NCBI GenBank assembly: GCA_022823365.1
Contig: JAJDXG010000063.1
Location: 114,113-178,112 of the forward strand
DNA from: Gemmatimonadota bacterium
GTDB taxonomy: Bacteria; Gemmatimonadota; Gemmatimonadetes; Longimicrobiales; Gaopeijiaceae
Reading direction: 5' to 3'
Length of the DNA stretch: 64,000 nt
Shown: positions 38,301 to 46,745 of the stretch, piece by piece
Layout of the letters: the number at the start of each line of letters is the position of its first letter
How positions within the stretch are numbered: the stretch's first letter is position 1
Made by a program: the position numbers and the translations under genes
The notes under the pieces: generated by a model
What the model saw: only the letters and a program-made list of their open reading frames with translations
What the model was told of the DNA's origin: nothing
Database searches by the model: none

Positions 38301-38885
38301 GGCGACTGATGCCGAGACTACCGTCGCGTCCGGGTTCGACACCGAATAGCTCAGCGCATCTCCGTCCGGGTCATCGAAGTACGCCGATACATCCACGGAA
38401 ACTGTGTCCCCGACGAAGATGGATTGTGCCGGGACAGCATCCACAGCAACCGGGGCCTGGTTGGGCACGGTGACGGTAAATGTCAACTGTGCCGACATGC
38501 CGCCTGGGTCTTGGGCTGTAACCGTTACGGTCGCCACTCCCCGTGCGGCCGCGGTCACTGTCACCACGCTTCCAGACACCGCAACTGATGCGGTTGCAGC
38601 ATTCGAACTCGCCGCCGTGAAAGTCAAGGCATCTCCGTCGGGATCGGTGAAGTAGCTCGCCACGTTCACCATGACTGTCTGCCCTGCGGCTACCGTTTGA
38701 GGCGAGATCGAGCCGCTGGCCAGAGGTGCCCGGTTGGGAGCCGGCGGCGGCGGTCCTGTACCGGCATCGCCGCACGCCGCGGTCCAAAGCACGATCAGCG
38801 CTACGGCGGCACGTAGGAAGCTACGTTTCGGAGGGGATTGGCTCACCAGGCGCTCTTCAAGAGCGAGAGAAAGTCGTGATGCCAT
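35367..38885 (-). CDS. Repeat-rich lipoprotein metallopeptidase (HEXXH) with five cadherin-like repeats
   Basis: 1172 residues. The lipoprotein signal ends in WTAACGD (Cys about 38). Five repeats of about 87 residues start near 51, 142, 229, 316 and 404 (NRAPLAS, NQAPVAV, NRAPTTL, NRDPIAI, NQAPEVV), each with DPDGDALTF-type loops. An IPT/TIG-like segment follows (about 495-580, VEPGVLVEGASARITGSGFS). The C-terminal half is a zinc peptidase: IAHEVAHLVQAN (H908, E909, H912), with DEGGATLAEQLVAY downstream giving a likely third ligand. This is a gluzincin-like arrangement on a long stalk, anchored in a membrane and reaching outward. The repeat is shared with the 31261-32895 lipoprotein. Confidence 0.85.
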   Translation of the reverse strand: MASRLSLALEERLVSQSPPKRSFLRAAVALIVLWTAACGDAGTGPPPPAPNRAPLASGSISPQTVAAGQTVMVNVASYFTDPDGDALTFTAASSNAATASVAVSGSVVTVTAAARGVATVTVTAQDPGGMSAQLTFTVTVPNQAPVAVDAVPAQSIFVGDTVSVDVSAYFDDPDGDALSYSVSNPDATVVSASVAGSVVSLTAITQGMSTATVSARDPDGLSAEQSVSVTVPNRAPTTLDTTPPQTLSTGQTMELDMSSYFTDPDGDVLTFTAASANTGVVSVETAGSSVTIAAVAPGTTRVTVTATDPAGTSIQQSFAVTVLNRDPIAIGSIPGQSVEPGEAITLDVSPFFDDPDGEALSYSAASSNRGVATATVAGSVLTVEGVAVGTAAITVTATDPGGLTAQQRFSVTVRAANQAPEVVATIPHLTVTVGEARAWQGADHFRDPNGDALTYAAGSSNAAVVLAVVSGGEFGIGAVSVGSAVVTVTASDPEGLSAQLSFRVTVQPEAQGEVVISGVEPGVLVEGASARITGSGFSATAAQNRVSVGGRGARVTSASATSLSIIVPQSDCLPPRREELRVAVGSRSDARTVGVMPQSLEVERNHYWYTYGGNGCLHLSGNASGGEYMIGVVSSSENAASLTGVTVTGTPWDASVVATESGRIVVAADGEALEEASRSGMAALAQGPFSASAAFAGQPALPIAPASTGGGIGEWPLADDTLGMRWARAHSEIMARNRAVLRRLGRATRPALADVRRDLQVGDTLTLYGDWGATCASGEQVRAVVRLVGTSSIWLDDRDNPAGTFSDSELANLDAFYSTNVRGVHDDYFGALSDVDGNGRFLVLMTKEANRADVGGWVRWADLYPREGCATSNHAEIFYGTVPDPQGSVGDAVTKEELLDYYPELIAHEVAHLVQANAQILGNAGWKTSWEDEGGATLAEQLVAYRIFGHGSGQELGWAAYNYSAESRNWYWDWIGDMAAFFGRGDGTRRISRAPEECSWVGREREGNSGPCLGRRQVYGVPSMVLRYAMDRWGDEYPGGERALMRRFTTSPVVGFNSLVDVSPDKEWRPEAILSDFYITLWIDLQPGRRAYGMSSWNLHDIFSQQPSNWQLQPYTSSSPAPRLTGRRVRAGSSLYLHWTPVGALRPTSIKVAAAGGGRLPDHISVWALRLR

Positions 38886-39294
38886 ATGGTGCGGGGTGTC
38901 TGGCAGGAGACATGTGCATCCTGCTGTTCAGGCGCATCGGATTGGCGAGGACGTGCGAGCATATGCGCCTGACAGCCTACATGCAATATTCCCTGTCACG
39001 ATTTGGGGTCCTGCGCCACCCCTCTTATGACATAACAGCGATATCGCGACCCTCGGCAAATGACATGAACGCGATACAGACAACTCCGCGGGCCTCGGCT
39101 GTGCGATGAGGCGGACGCTCCCCTCCGAGTCATCCCGGACGCCAAGGCCCAGCGCCCGAGGTCGTGTCTCTCGAAGCGAGACGCCGTTGGATCGCGACTG
39201 CGGCGGAGCGAGCCGCGGGCTTCAGGATGGAACCGACCGCGGAGGCCGCCGACCCGTCGTCAGGTTCGGCGGAATCTCCGGATCGAGCTCAACC
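38886..39294. other. Intergenic region, 409 bp, probable promoter of the metallopeptidase gene
   Basis: No gene is convincing here. The stretch 38980-39060 is A+T-richer than its surroundings and contains a perfect palindrome GCGATATCGC (39038-39047), both suited to a promoter or operator for the minus-strand lipoprotein metallopeptidase. No -35/-10 pair stands out. The part near 39100-39290 is G+C-rich and holds only chance reading frames. Confidence 0.4.
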
Positions 39295-42200
39295 TCAGTC
39301 ACTCACCGGCGGCGGATCCTCTTCCTCCTCCTCTTCGGGAGGGCGCGGGCGGTTCATGCGCAGCGTGACCCCACCGAAGAAGGTGGAGCCTGACCGCTCG
39401 ACCTTGTGGTCGCCCTCGTACAGGTAGTCGAGGATGGCCTGATCCCACGAGAGGCCCGCCTTCGCCACCAACTCCATCCAGGGGCCGTGCGCCGTCTCGT
39501 CGGGGGCCTCGGTGGTGCCGCTCCAGATCGTGACCCGCGGGTTGTAGCCGCCTCCGCCGCCTCCCGATGATCCCTTGAGGGGCATCTGGATCAGGACGCT
39601 GTCGGTCATGGGCAGTCGGAAGACGTCGGTGTCGAAGTCGGCGCCGTAGCGCTCGTAGCGGGCGTAGGTGCGCTGGTTCATCTCGAACACATCGCGATTC
39701 GAATTGATGCCCCGGGTGATGTAGTCGCGCAGCTGGAAGGCGGCGTCGCGGTGCCGTGGAAACTCGGGACTGTCGACGTAGCCGAATCCCGGCATGAACC
39801 AGCCCTTGTTGAATCCCCAGTTGCGCTCGGTCACGCGCCCGCGGCGCACGAGCCCGGTGTACTCGGAAAAGAGCTGCACCACCTGGTGCGAGGGGTAGCC
39901 GTGCGGGTTCAGGAAGATGTCCGGGAGCCACGCCTCCCAGAGCCTGCCGCGCACCTGCGACTCCGGGTAGATGGGATGGTCGTCGCCAGAGCCCGAGCTG
40001 ACGTCGATGCCGAGCGAGCCCAGATAGCCGGCGTGCAGGATGTAGTCGGGGGTGGAGCGGTACAGGTCGTACGCGAGCTGGGCGCCGTCCGGGTTGGTGA
40101 AGGGGTGGATGATGACGTTCACGCGGTCGAGCCTGCGGCGCTGCTCCGGGTCGGTGAGGAGCAGCTCGGCGTGGCGCAGCACGTGGCTGGTGGAGGATAC
40201 CTCGTTGGCGTGCTGGCGCGCCGAGTAGATGACTGTCGGCTTGTGGGTGGTCGCCTTTGCGCGCGACCAGTGCGAGGCAGAGATCGGCGGCATCAGATCC
40301 ATCGCCCAGGTGGTCCTGCCCAGGTACGATTCGCCGACCTGATAGACTTGCGCCTCCTCGAAGGCTGCCCCCATCTGAGCGAGGACGCGGTGCCCCTCGG
40401 GGGGCGGGATGGGCGTGTCCCACTGCACCATGCGCTCGCCCGAATAGCTCCATCCTTCGGGGAGGAGGGTGCGCCAGTCGGGGAGGGGTTCGGGCGTACC
40501 GTTGGCCGCAAGATGGACGGTGCGGCGTGACTCCGGGTCCTCCTCGTGCGTCCATTCGGCGTGCACTTCCAGGGATCCCAGGCCGGGGAACGCCAGCGCG
40601 GACGCGTACATGCCGCGGGCGCGCATGGCCTCGATGTGGCCGATGGAGGCTTCCACCTGCTCGGCCGAGAGCATGCGCTCGTCGACCTGCAGGGGCTGGG
40701 CGTAGGCGAGCAGGCTGTCGCGCATGTCGGCGTCGGTGTCGACGCGCACGCGCAGCGCGAGGTGGGACAGGCCGGGGGTGCCTTCGCGCAGGTGCGCGCG
40801 CCGGGCCGAGGGCCGCTCCATGGTGATGCGCGGGATGTCCAGGCGCACCTCGCCGGTCTCGCCGGAGTTGTCGCGGTAGCTCACGACCACCGCCGGCCGC
40901 GAGGTGGCGAATCCCGAGAAGGAGATGCTCGCGGTGCCCGCGGCCCCGTCGGACTTCGGGAGCATCACGGGGATGATGCGGCCGGGGAAGGTGAGCCCCT
41001 GCCCGCGCGAGTTGCGGCCGATCAGGTCGAAGAACTCGATAGTGCCGAAGTAGACCTCCTCGTGGAGGGCGTCCGTGGTGGAATGGATCTCGTTGTCGAT
41101 GTCGAGGCGGTAGTCGGGCTCGCTGAACTGCGCTTCGACGACGAGTTCGCCGAAGAAGGGAGCGTCGGCGTTGCCGCCGCGCGGGATGCCCTCGTGGCGG
41201 TCCATCACGTAGTCGTACACGGCCGGGAGGACGGTTCCCTGGTAGTAGTCCCAGAACGCCTCGGGGTCGGTGACGATGCGCTTGTCGGCGAGGGTGCGGG
41301 CGCCGGCACGCGCCTCGATCCAGCCGGTGGTGACGCGAACCTGCTCGTAGTCGCGGAAGCGGTCGACGTACGGGCGGAGCACCCATTTCGGGTCGAAGGT
41401 GTCGGTGAGGATGAGGTCGCCGCCGGCGTCCGTGACCTCGACTTCGTAGGTCGGACCGTCGGCCACCTGCTCGAAGCGGATGCGATCGAGGTCGATGCCC
41501 AGGTCGCGCGCCAGCACCTCGTCGATGGGGAAGATCTCGTGCAGCCAGCGCACGGGCGTGTGGATGGCCTGCTGGGGCCACTCCGCGGGCGGGTCGTTGC
41601 GGCGGAAGCGGATGAGGATCTCGCCGATGTCGGCGCCTTCCAGCCTCGGCCGCACGCCCTCGTAGAGCCAGTAGTAGCCCTGCTTGAAGGCCGAGCGTAC
41701 TTCGACCACGGTGGCTTCGGGGTCGGCGCCGCGTTCGAGGAGGGCGGCGCGCACCTCCGCCTCCAGCGCGCGGCGCACTTCGGGCGGCTCGCTCAGGCGG
41801 GCGTGGATGGTGACAGGTTCGCCGGACGTGGCGGCCGGAAGCACGCTCTCGTTCACGATGGCGCGGAAGCGGTCCACTTCGGAGGGAAGCGTGATGGATT
41901 CCGAGAAGACGGGCGCGGCGTTCTGCACGTCGCGGTCGTCGATGATCACGTCGAGTTCGCCGGCGCCCAGGGCGGCCCCCCGCTCGCGGACGAGGTCGGC
42001 GAGGCCGGGGTCGGGCTTTTCGACCGAGATCAGGACTTCGGCGGCGGCCAGGTCGCGGCCGGCGAGATCCGCCAGGATGCGGTCCAGCTTGTAGAGGCCG
42101 ATGGCGGCCTGGCCCGCGGGGGAGTGGCCGGAGAGCGCGCTCCAGAGGGCCTGTTCGACATGGTCGAGGGTGGGACGGTCGTCGCCCCGGGCGTCGAGGT

Positions 42201-43587
42201 GGGGGAGGGTGAGGGCGAGGTGGTCGAGGGCTCGCCGGGCACCCGCGGCGTCCCCGCCGGTCACGACCAGCGAGGGTTTGCTGCCGAAGGCGTCGGGAAC
42301 CAGCTGGATGAGTCCCTCACCGGCCTGGAGGCCGTCCAGGTCGACTCTGCCGCTGTCGGCCAGTTGTTGCGTGAGCGGATTGCCGGTGCCGGCCAGCACC
42401 AGGGTGGGACGGGAGGCGGGGCGGTCCAGGCCGGCGGCGGGTTCCACCAGCGGCACCACCAGCCCGGTCGACTCCAGCCCGAGTCGGGCGGCCAGGTCGG
42501 GCAGCGCTTCCACTGCGGCGGCGCCCGGGGCGAGCAGGGCGTCGACCCGGTCGGGGATCTCGTTGTTGTCCGAGTCGCCCAGCAGGCCGTCGGGAGTGTA
42601 GAGGTTGGACAGGTCGAGCGACCCTTTCGCTCCGCTGCCCGGCCGACCCGCGACCGGACCGGGAGCCTCCGGGGCGGCCCTGCCCGGGATGCGCACCACC
42701 GGGCCGGACGCCAGGCGCACCTCCACGGAGCCCAGGCCGGGGTAGGCGAATGGGTCGTCCGTTGGCTCGGCGGCATCTGCGTCCTCGGGGTCCTCCGCCG
42801 CCGCGGGGGTCGAACCCTCCTCTCCGGCCGCGAGCGCGCGCAGCACCCCGGCCGCCGCCTCCACATCGCCCGCCGCCACTTCCACGTTGGCGATCAGGCG
42901 GTTCACCCCGTCCGAGCCGGCGCGCGCCCGGGCCTGCCAGAGCCGAACCTCCTCCACCTCGACCCCCGACCCTTCCAGCGCCGCGCGCACGTCGTCTCCC
43001 GCGTCCCCCAGCAGCGGCGCCGACAGGGTGCGCGTGTGCGGCAATACCCCCGCGAACATGCGGGCGGCCGCGACCAGCCCCTCATCATCCCCGCCCACCA
43101 CCACCACCCAGCGGCGGCCATCGGCCTCGCGCACCACCACCGCCCCCTCGCCGGCGTCCAGCGACGCCGGGTCCACCCCCGGCGAAACCAGCCCCGAGGC
43201 AGCCAGCCCGCTCCGGCCGACCACGACCAGCACGCCCTCCACCGCGGTGCCCCGCCCGACCGGCAGATCCAGCGCCATGGTCTCGAAACCCAGGCGGGCG
43301 GCGATCTCGGCGGCCGCGCGCGTCTCGGCCGGCGTGGGTGTCTCACCGGTGACCAGCGAGGCGTTGACGAAGTCCGGCACCTCGTCGCCGTTGGTATCGA
43401 GGACCAGGCCGCCGACCTCGAAGAGCGTGGTCAGGTCACCGGGAACCGAGGCAGCCGGAGCCTGCGCCAGACCGGGCAACGGCACGCCGATGCAAAGCGC
43501 GATCGCAATCCACGCGCAAACTGTTGCAGGAGGCGCAGCCGGCAGCGCCCCCAACCGCGCGCGGAGCGCCCCCAGCGGCCCGTTCAC
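39295..43587 (-). CDS. Very large exported M14 zinc carboxypeptidase
   Basis: 1430 residues from a GTG at 43587 that overlaps the cstA stop by 4 nt (GTGA). A signal peptide ends near PGLAQA. Two related N-terminal units follow, each with an EF-hand-like DTNGDEVPDFV or DSDNNEIPDRV loop (about 50-290 and 310-520). A middle beta-rich region leads to the M14 domain at about 1090-1310. Zinc ligands are H1126 and E1129 (QHANEVSS) and the later His in FLNPHGYPSHQ. The enzyme would remove C-terminal residues from peptides outside the cytoplasm. Coupling to the CstA transporter suggests released amino acids or peptides are imported. It is several times longer than ordinary M14 enzymes. Confidence 0.87.
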   Translation of the reverse strand: MNGPLGALRARLGALPAAPPATVCAWIAIALCIGVPLPGLAQAPAASVPGDLTTLFEVGGLVLDTNGDEVPDFVNASLVTGETPTPAETRAAAEIAARLGFETMALDLPVGRGTAVEGVLVVVGRSGLAASGLVSPGVDPASLDAGEGAVVVREADGRRWVVVVGGDDEGLVAAARMFAGVLPHTRTLSAPLLGDAGDDVRAALEGSGVEVEEVRLWQARARAGSDGVNRLIANVEVAAGDVEAAAGVLRALAAGEEGSTPAAAEDPEDADAAEPTDDPFAYPGLGSVEVRLASGPVVRIPGRAAPEAPGPVAGRPGSGAKGSLDLSNLYTPDGLLGDSDNNEIPDRVDALLAPGAAAVEALPDLAARLGLESTGLVVPLVEPAAGLDRPASRPTLVLAGTGNPLTQQLADSGRVDLDGLQAGEGLIQLVPDAFGSKPSLVVTGGDAAGARRALDHLALTLPHLDARGDDRPTLDHVEQALWSALSGHSPAGQAAIGLYKLDRILADLAGRDLAAAEVLISVEKPDPGLADLVRERGAALGAGELDVIIDDRDVQNAAPVFSESITLPSEVDRFRAIVNESVLPAATSGEPVTIHARLSEPPEVRRALEAEVRAALLERGADPEATVVEVRSAFKQGYYWLYEGVRPRLEGADIGEILIRFRRNDPPAEWPQQAIHTPVRWLHEIFPIDEVLARDLGIDLDRIRFEQVADGPTYEVEVTDAGGDLILTDTFDPKWVLRPYVDRFRDYEQVRVTTGWIEARAGARTLADKRIVTDPEAFWDYYQGTVLPAVYDYVMDRHEGIPRGGNADAPFFGELVVEAQFSEPDYRLDIDNEIHSTTDALHEEVYFGTIEFFDLIGRNSRGQGLTFPGRIIPVMLPKSDGAAGTASISFSGFATSRPAVVVSYRDNSGETGEVRLDIPRITMERPSARRAHLREGTPGLSHLALRVRVDTDADMRDSLLAYAQPLQVDERMLSAEQVEASIGHIEAMRARGMYASALAFPGLGSLEVHAEWTHEEDPESRRTVHLAANGTPEPLPDWRTLLPEGWSYSGERMVQWDTPIPPPEGHRVLAQMGAAFEEAQVYQVGESYLGRTTWAMDLMPPISASHWSRAKATTHKPTVIYSARQHANEVSSTSHVLRHAELLLTDPEQRRRLDRVNVIIHPFTNPDGAQLAYDLYRSTPDYILHAGYLGSLGIDVSSGSGDDHPIYPESQVRGRLWEAWLPDIFLNPHGYPSHQVVQLFSEYTGLVRRGRVTERNWGFNKGWFMPGFGYVDSPEFPRHRDAAFQLRDYITRGINSNRDVFEMNQRTYARYERYGADFDTDVFRLPMTDSVLIQMPLKGSSGGGGGGYNPRVTIWSGTTEAPDETAHGPWMELVAKAGLSWDQAILDYLYEGDHKVERSGSTFFGGVTLRMNRPRPPEEEEEEDPPPVSD

Positions 43588-45353
43588 GACCCGCGGCGCG
43601 CGGGAGCCCCCGGTCCGCTCGCGGCAATCGCCAACCGAATCGCCGCCAGCGCCTCGAACACCAGCCACAGCACCAGCACGAAGATCGCGCCGCCGACGCC
43701 GAACAGGAGCCAGGTCTCGCTGGTCCAGTAGCCGATCATGTTGATCACCATGGCCCACGTCGTCATCACCAGCAGGAAGGCCAGCGGCATCACCGTCACC
43801 CAGATCCGCCGCTTCAGGCTGAAGAGGAAGAGGCTGATCACCAGCAAGCTCATCGCTCCGGTGAGCTGGTTGGTGGTGCCGAAGAGCGGCCACAGGCGCA
43901 TGCCCCCGGCGCCCCGGTCGACCCCGAGGGCCAGGAGGGCGCAACTGGATACGGCCAGGGTGGTCGCGATCCACCGGTTCTGCGCGAGCTTGACCCCGTA
44001 CTCGGCCCCCAGCTCGGAGATGATGTAGCGCTGCAGGCGCACGCCGGTGTCCATGGTGGTCGCCGCGAAGCTGATCACCACCACGGCCGCGAAGGTGACC
44101 GCGAGCCCCTGGGGAATGCCGATTCCCTGCGCCAGGAATCCCACGCCTTGCACGAACGCCTGGGTGGCGCCCGCCGATGCCGACGCGAACGAACCGTAGT
44201 GGTCATGCCAGCCATCCACCCCGACCACGACCGCAAAGCCCGCCGTGGTCGCGAGGATCGCGGTGAGCGCAAGCGATCCCTCGCCGACCGCGCCCCCGTA
44301 GCCCACGTAGCGGGCGTCCGTCTCCTTGTCGAGCTGTTTCGACGACGTCCCCGACGACACCAGCCCATGGAAGCCGCTGATGGCCCCGCAGGCGATGGTC
44401 ACGAAGAGGAGCGGGAACCAGTTGGGTGTATCGGGTGGCAGATTCGTGTTGATAGCGGGCGCCACCACCGGCGCGTTGGTGAAGATGATGCCGAGGCCGA
44501 TGATGCCGAGCGCCACGAAGAGCTGATGGCTGTTGACGTAGTCGCGGGGCTGAAGCAGGAGCCACACCGGCAGCACGCTGGCGAAGAAGGCGTACACGAA
44601 GAGGACGATGACCCAGCCCGCGCGCACGCCGTCAACGGTCGCGGCCGCCGCAGCCGCCGCCTGATCGCCCCCGGCGGCCTCAATCTGCGCGGCCGTCGGG
44701 TCGAAGCCGAAGAAGTCGGGCAGTTCGAGCGGCACCGACTGGCCCACCCAGATGAGGAAGTAGAGCACCGCCAGCGCCCCCAGCGACGGCAGCAGCAGCC
44801 CGGCCCCCGAGCGGTAGATCAGGAATCCCACCGTGATCGCGACCACGAGGCTTCCCCAGACCGGCAGCACCGCCCCCGGGTTGCCGATGAACAGGTTCGA
44901 GATCACCACCGCGAACACCGCGTTCACCAGCAGCAGCAGGAAGAAGATCACCAGCATGAAGAGCACCCGGCCCCGATCCCCCACGATCTTCCCGGCGAGC
45001 GTTCCGATCGAGTTCGCCTTGTGCCGGGTCGAAATCCACAGCGTGCCGAAGTCGTGCACCGCCCCCGCGAAGATCGTCCCCAGCACCACCCACAGAAACG
45101 CGGGCAGCCACCCCCAGATGACCGCGATCGCCGGCCCCACGATGGGCGCCGCCCCCGCCACCGAGGTGAAGTGGTGGCCGAAGAGCACGTTGCGGTTGGT
45201 GGGCAGGAAGTCCACCCCGTCCTCGAACTCGTGCGCCGGCGTACGGAAATCCGGGTCGAGCTGGTAGATCTTCCGGGCGACGTACCGGGAGTAGACCAGG
45301 TACCCGGTGGCAAACGCGGACAATCCGACCAGTAGCAGTACGATTGAACTCAC
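43584..45353 (-). CDS. cstA: Carbon starvation protein A, peptide/pyruvate-type transporter
   Basis: 589 residues with many transmembrane segments. The family hallmarks are FGHHFTSVAGAAPIVGPAIAVIWGWLPA near residue 60 and AGAVHDFG near 95, then SIGTLAGKIVG. GAISGFHGLVSSGTSSKQL in the middle is also typical of CstA. Members import peptides or pyruvate across the cytoplasmic membrane under starvation. The gene is upstream of, and overlaps, the large M14 carboxypeptidase, so export, digestion and uptake may be joined. It follows the ArsA-type gene by 86 nt. It is shorter than the E. coli protein (about 700) but matches other bacterial CstA lengths. Confidence 0.93.
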   Translation of the reverse strand: MSSIVLLLVGLSAFATGYLVYSRYVARKIYQLDPDFRTPAHEFEDGVDFLPTNRNVLFGHHFTSVAGAAPIVGPAIAVIWGWLPAFLWVVLGTIFAGAVHDFGTLWISTRHKANSIGTLAGKIVGDRGRVLFMLVIFFLLLLVNAVFAVVISNLFIGNPGAVLPVWGSLVVAITVGFLIYRSGAGLLLPSLGALAVLYFLIWVGQSVPLELPDFFGFDPTAAQIEAAGGDQAAAAAAATVDGVRAGWVIVLFVYAFFASVLPVWLLLQPRDYVNSHQLFVALGIIGLGIIFTNAPVVAPAINTNLPPDTPNWFPLLFVTIACGAISGFHGLVSSGTSSKQLDKETDARYVGYGGAVGEGSLALTAILATTAGFAVVVGVDGWHDHYGSFASASAGATQAFVQGVGFLAQGIGIPQGLAVTFAAVVVISFAATTMDTGVRLQRYIISELGAEYGVKLAQNRWIATTLAVSSCALLALGVDRGAGGMRLWPLFGTTNQLTGAMSLLVISLFLFSLKRRIWVTVMPLAFLLVMTTWAMVINMIGYWTSETWLLFGVGGAIFVLVLWLVFEALAAIRLAIAASGPGAPARRGS

Positions 45354-45439
45354 GGAAGCCGTCCTTTGTTGGGGTAACGGGGGCGCGTCCCGGGGAAACC
45401 AAATGCGCGCACCAGCCTGCCGGGCGCGGAACGGTCAGT

Positions 45440-46417
45440 TTACGTCGCGCGCTCCGACATCGGCAACGTCCCCGCCAGGCGTTCCAGCGCCTCCAGCCCG
45501 TGCAGCCGGCCATCGAACAGGGGGACGGCGTGCACCGGATACCTGGAGAAACTCCTGCGCACCCGATCGGCGTACTCGCGCTGGCGCTCCCGCCGGGCCC
45601 CCAGCAGCGTGCCGTCGGCGTCCTCGGGCACCACCTGGTTCAGGAAGATGGCCACGACCGGGATGCCGTACTTGTCGAGCATCTTCACCGAGCGCTCGGT
45701 CTCCGCCACGGGCAGATGCTCAGGGGTCACGACGAAGACGAAGCCGGTGCGATGCGGGTCCGTGATCAGGGCGCGCGCATGGCGGAAGCGCGCCTGGCGT
45801 TCTGTGAGCGCACCGAGCACCGGATCCTCCCCGGAGTCCTCGGTTCCCGCCGCCGCGCCCGCCACGTTGCGCCACATGCGCCCGAGCACGTTGACCTTCC
45901 TGCGCCGCGAGATGAGCCCGCTGATCCACGCATCCATCAGCTCCGGCAGCGAGAGCAGCCGCAGCGTGTGCCCCAGCGGGGCGGTGTCGAAGATCAAGCG
46001 GTCGTATGCGTGACCGGCCTCCTCGGCGATGCGTGTGAAGCGGTCGAACAACGCCGATTCCTCGGCGCCGGGCGTCACGCGCGCGATGTCGATCTGGCGC
46101 TCGACCTCCGCCATCAGCCGGGGCGGCGTGCTGTCGGCGATGCGGGCCTTCACGTCGTCGATGTAGCGGTCGGCCTCCTCGGCGGGATCGATCTCAAGCG
46201 CCCACAGTCGCGGGCGAACCTCCCGGGCCGTCCCGCCGAGCCGGGTCTCGAGCACGTCGGAGGTCGAGTGCGCGGGATCGGTGGAGACCAGGAGCGTGCG
46301 GTGCCCTTCGCGCGCGGCCTCGAGCGCCACGGTGGCGGCCAGAGTGGTCTTGCCCACCCCACCCTTGCCGCCGAAGAAGAGAACCTCCCGGTCGAGGATG
46401 CGCCGCGGCCTGGCCAT
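45440..46417 (-). CDS. ArsA/Get3-family P-loop ATPase
   Basis: 325 residues. GGKGGVGKTT (16-25) is the deviant Walker A of ArsA/Get3/MinD proteins. LVSTDPAHSTSDV follows, then the DTAPLGHTLRLL stretch, which corresponds to the switch region of ArsA and Get3. Only one ATPase half is present, as in Get3-like bacterial members. No arsenic genes (arsR, arsB, arsC) are near, so arsenite export is unlikely. It is 21 nt after a small protein ending in Cys-Cys, a pairing seen in several bacteria. A role in handling a thiol-bound metal or client protein is possible but not shown. Confidence 0.9.
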   Translation of the reverse strand: MARPRRILDREVLFFGGKGGVGKTTLAATVALEAAREGHRTLLVSTDPAHSTSDVLETRLGGTAREVRPRLWALEIDPAEEADRYIDDVKARIADSTPPRLMAEVERQIDIARVTPGAEESALFDRFTRIAEEAGHAYDRLIFDTAPLGHTLRLLSLPELMDAWISGLISRRRKVNVLGRMWRNVAGAAAGTEDSGEDPVLGALTERQARFRHARALITDPHRTGFVFVVTPEHLPVAETERSVKMLDKYGIPVVAIFLNQVVPEDADGTLLGARRERQREYADRVRRSFSRYPVHAVPLFDGRLHGLEALERLAGTLPMSERAT

Positions 46418-46438
46418 CAGCTCAGATCGACGTCGCTC

Positions 46439-46735
46439 TCAGCAGCATCTGAAGCCCCCATCGGGAGCACGGGGCATGCCGATGCGCACGTGCCACTGGT
46501 GAAATTCCTCGATCACGTCGGGATAGATCTCCAGGGCGTAGAACGCCACCGGGTTCGGGGCTCCCAGAAGGTCGGCGAACCCCAGCAGCAGGAAGGTGTC
46601 GCGCTCTTCGCGGTACGATCGATAGATCTGGGATCGGTAGGGGGCGAAGTAGATGCCCTCGTAGATCTCGCCCGCGGCCCGCAGACCCTTTTTCACGCGC
46701 CGGAAGGCCTTCCGGATCCAGGTTTCGGACGCCAT
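46439..46735 (-). CDS. Small protein ending in Cys-Cys (cory-CC-star type), ArsA partner
   Basis: 98 residues from the ATG at 46735, which has GAGG 5 nt upstream and lies just past the cupin stop. Two upstream in-frame ATGs overlap the cupin gene and are less likely. The protein is mostly helical (YEGIYFAPYRSQIYRSYREERDTFLLLGFADLLG) and ends RAPDGGFRCC, with the terminal Cys-Cys that gives the family its name. These proteins are found next to ArsA-type ATPases, as here. The vicinal thiols could bind a metal or form a disulfide. The name is from memory of the family, and the function is not established. Confidence 0.75.
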   Translation of the reverse strand: MASETWIRKAFRRVKKGLRAAGEIYEGIYFAPYRSQIYRSYREERDTFLLLGFADLLGAPNPVAFYALEIYPDVIEEFHQWHVRIGMPRAPDGGFRCC

Positions 46736-46745
46736 CCGATCCTCG

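Noticed and set aside
40546..43731. Plus-strand reading frame of 1061 residues over the M14 gene
   Set aside because: Antisense shadow with repetitive Glu/His/Gly composition; the minus frame carries the HxxE zinc site.
45440..46417. Arsenite-resistance operon
   Set aside because: Only an ArsA/Get3-type ATPase is present, with no arsR, arsB, arsC or arsD nearby. A different client is more likely.
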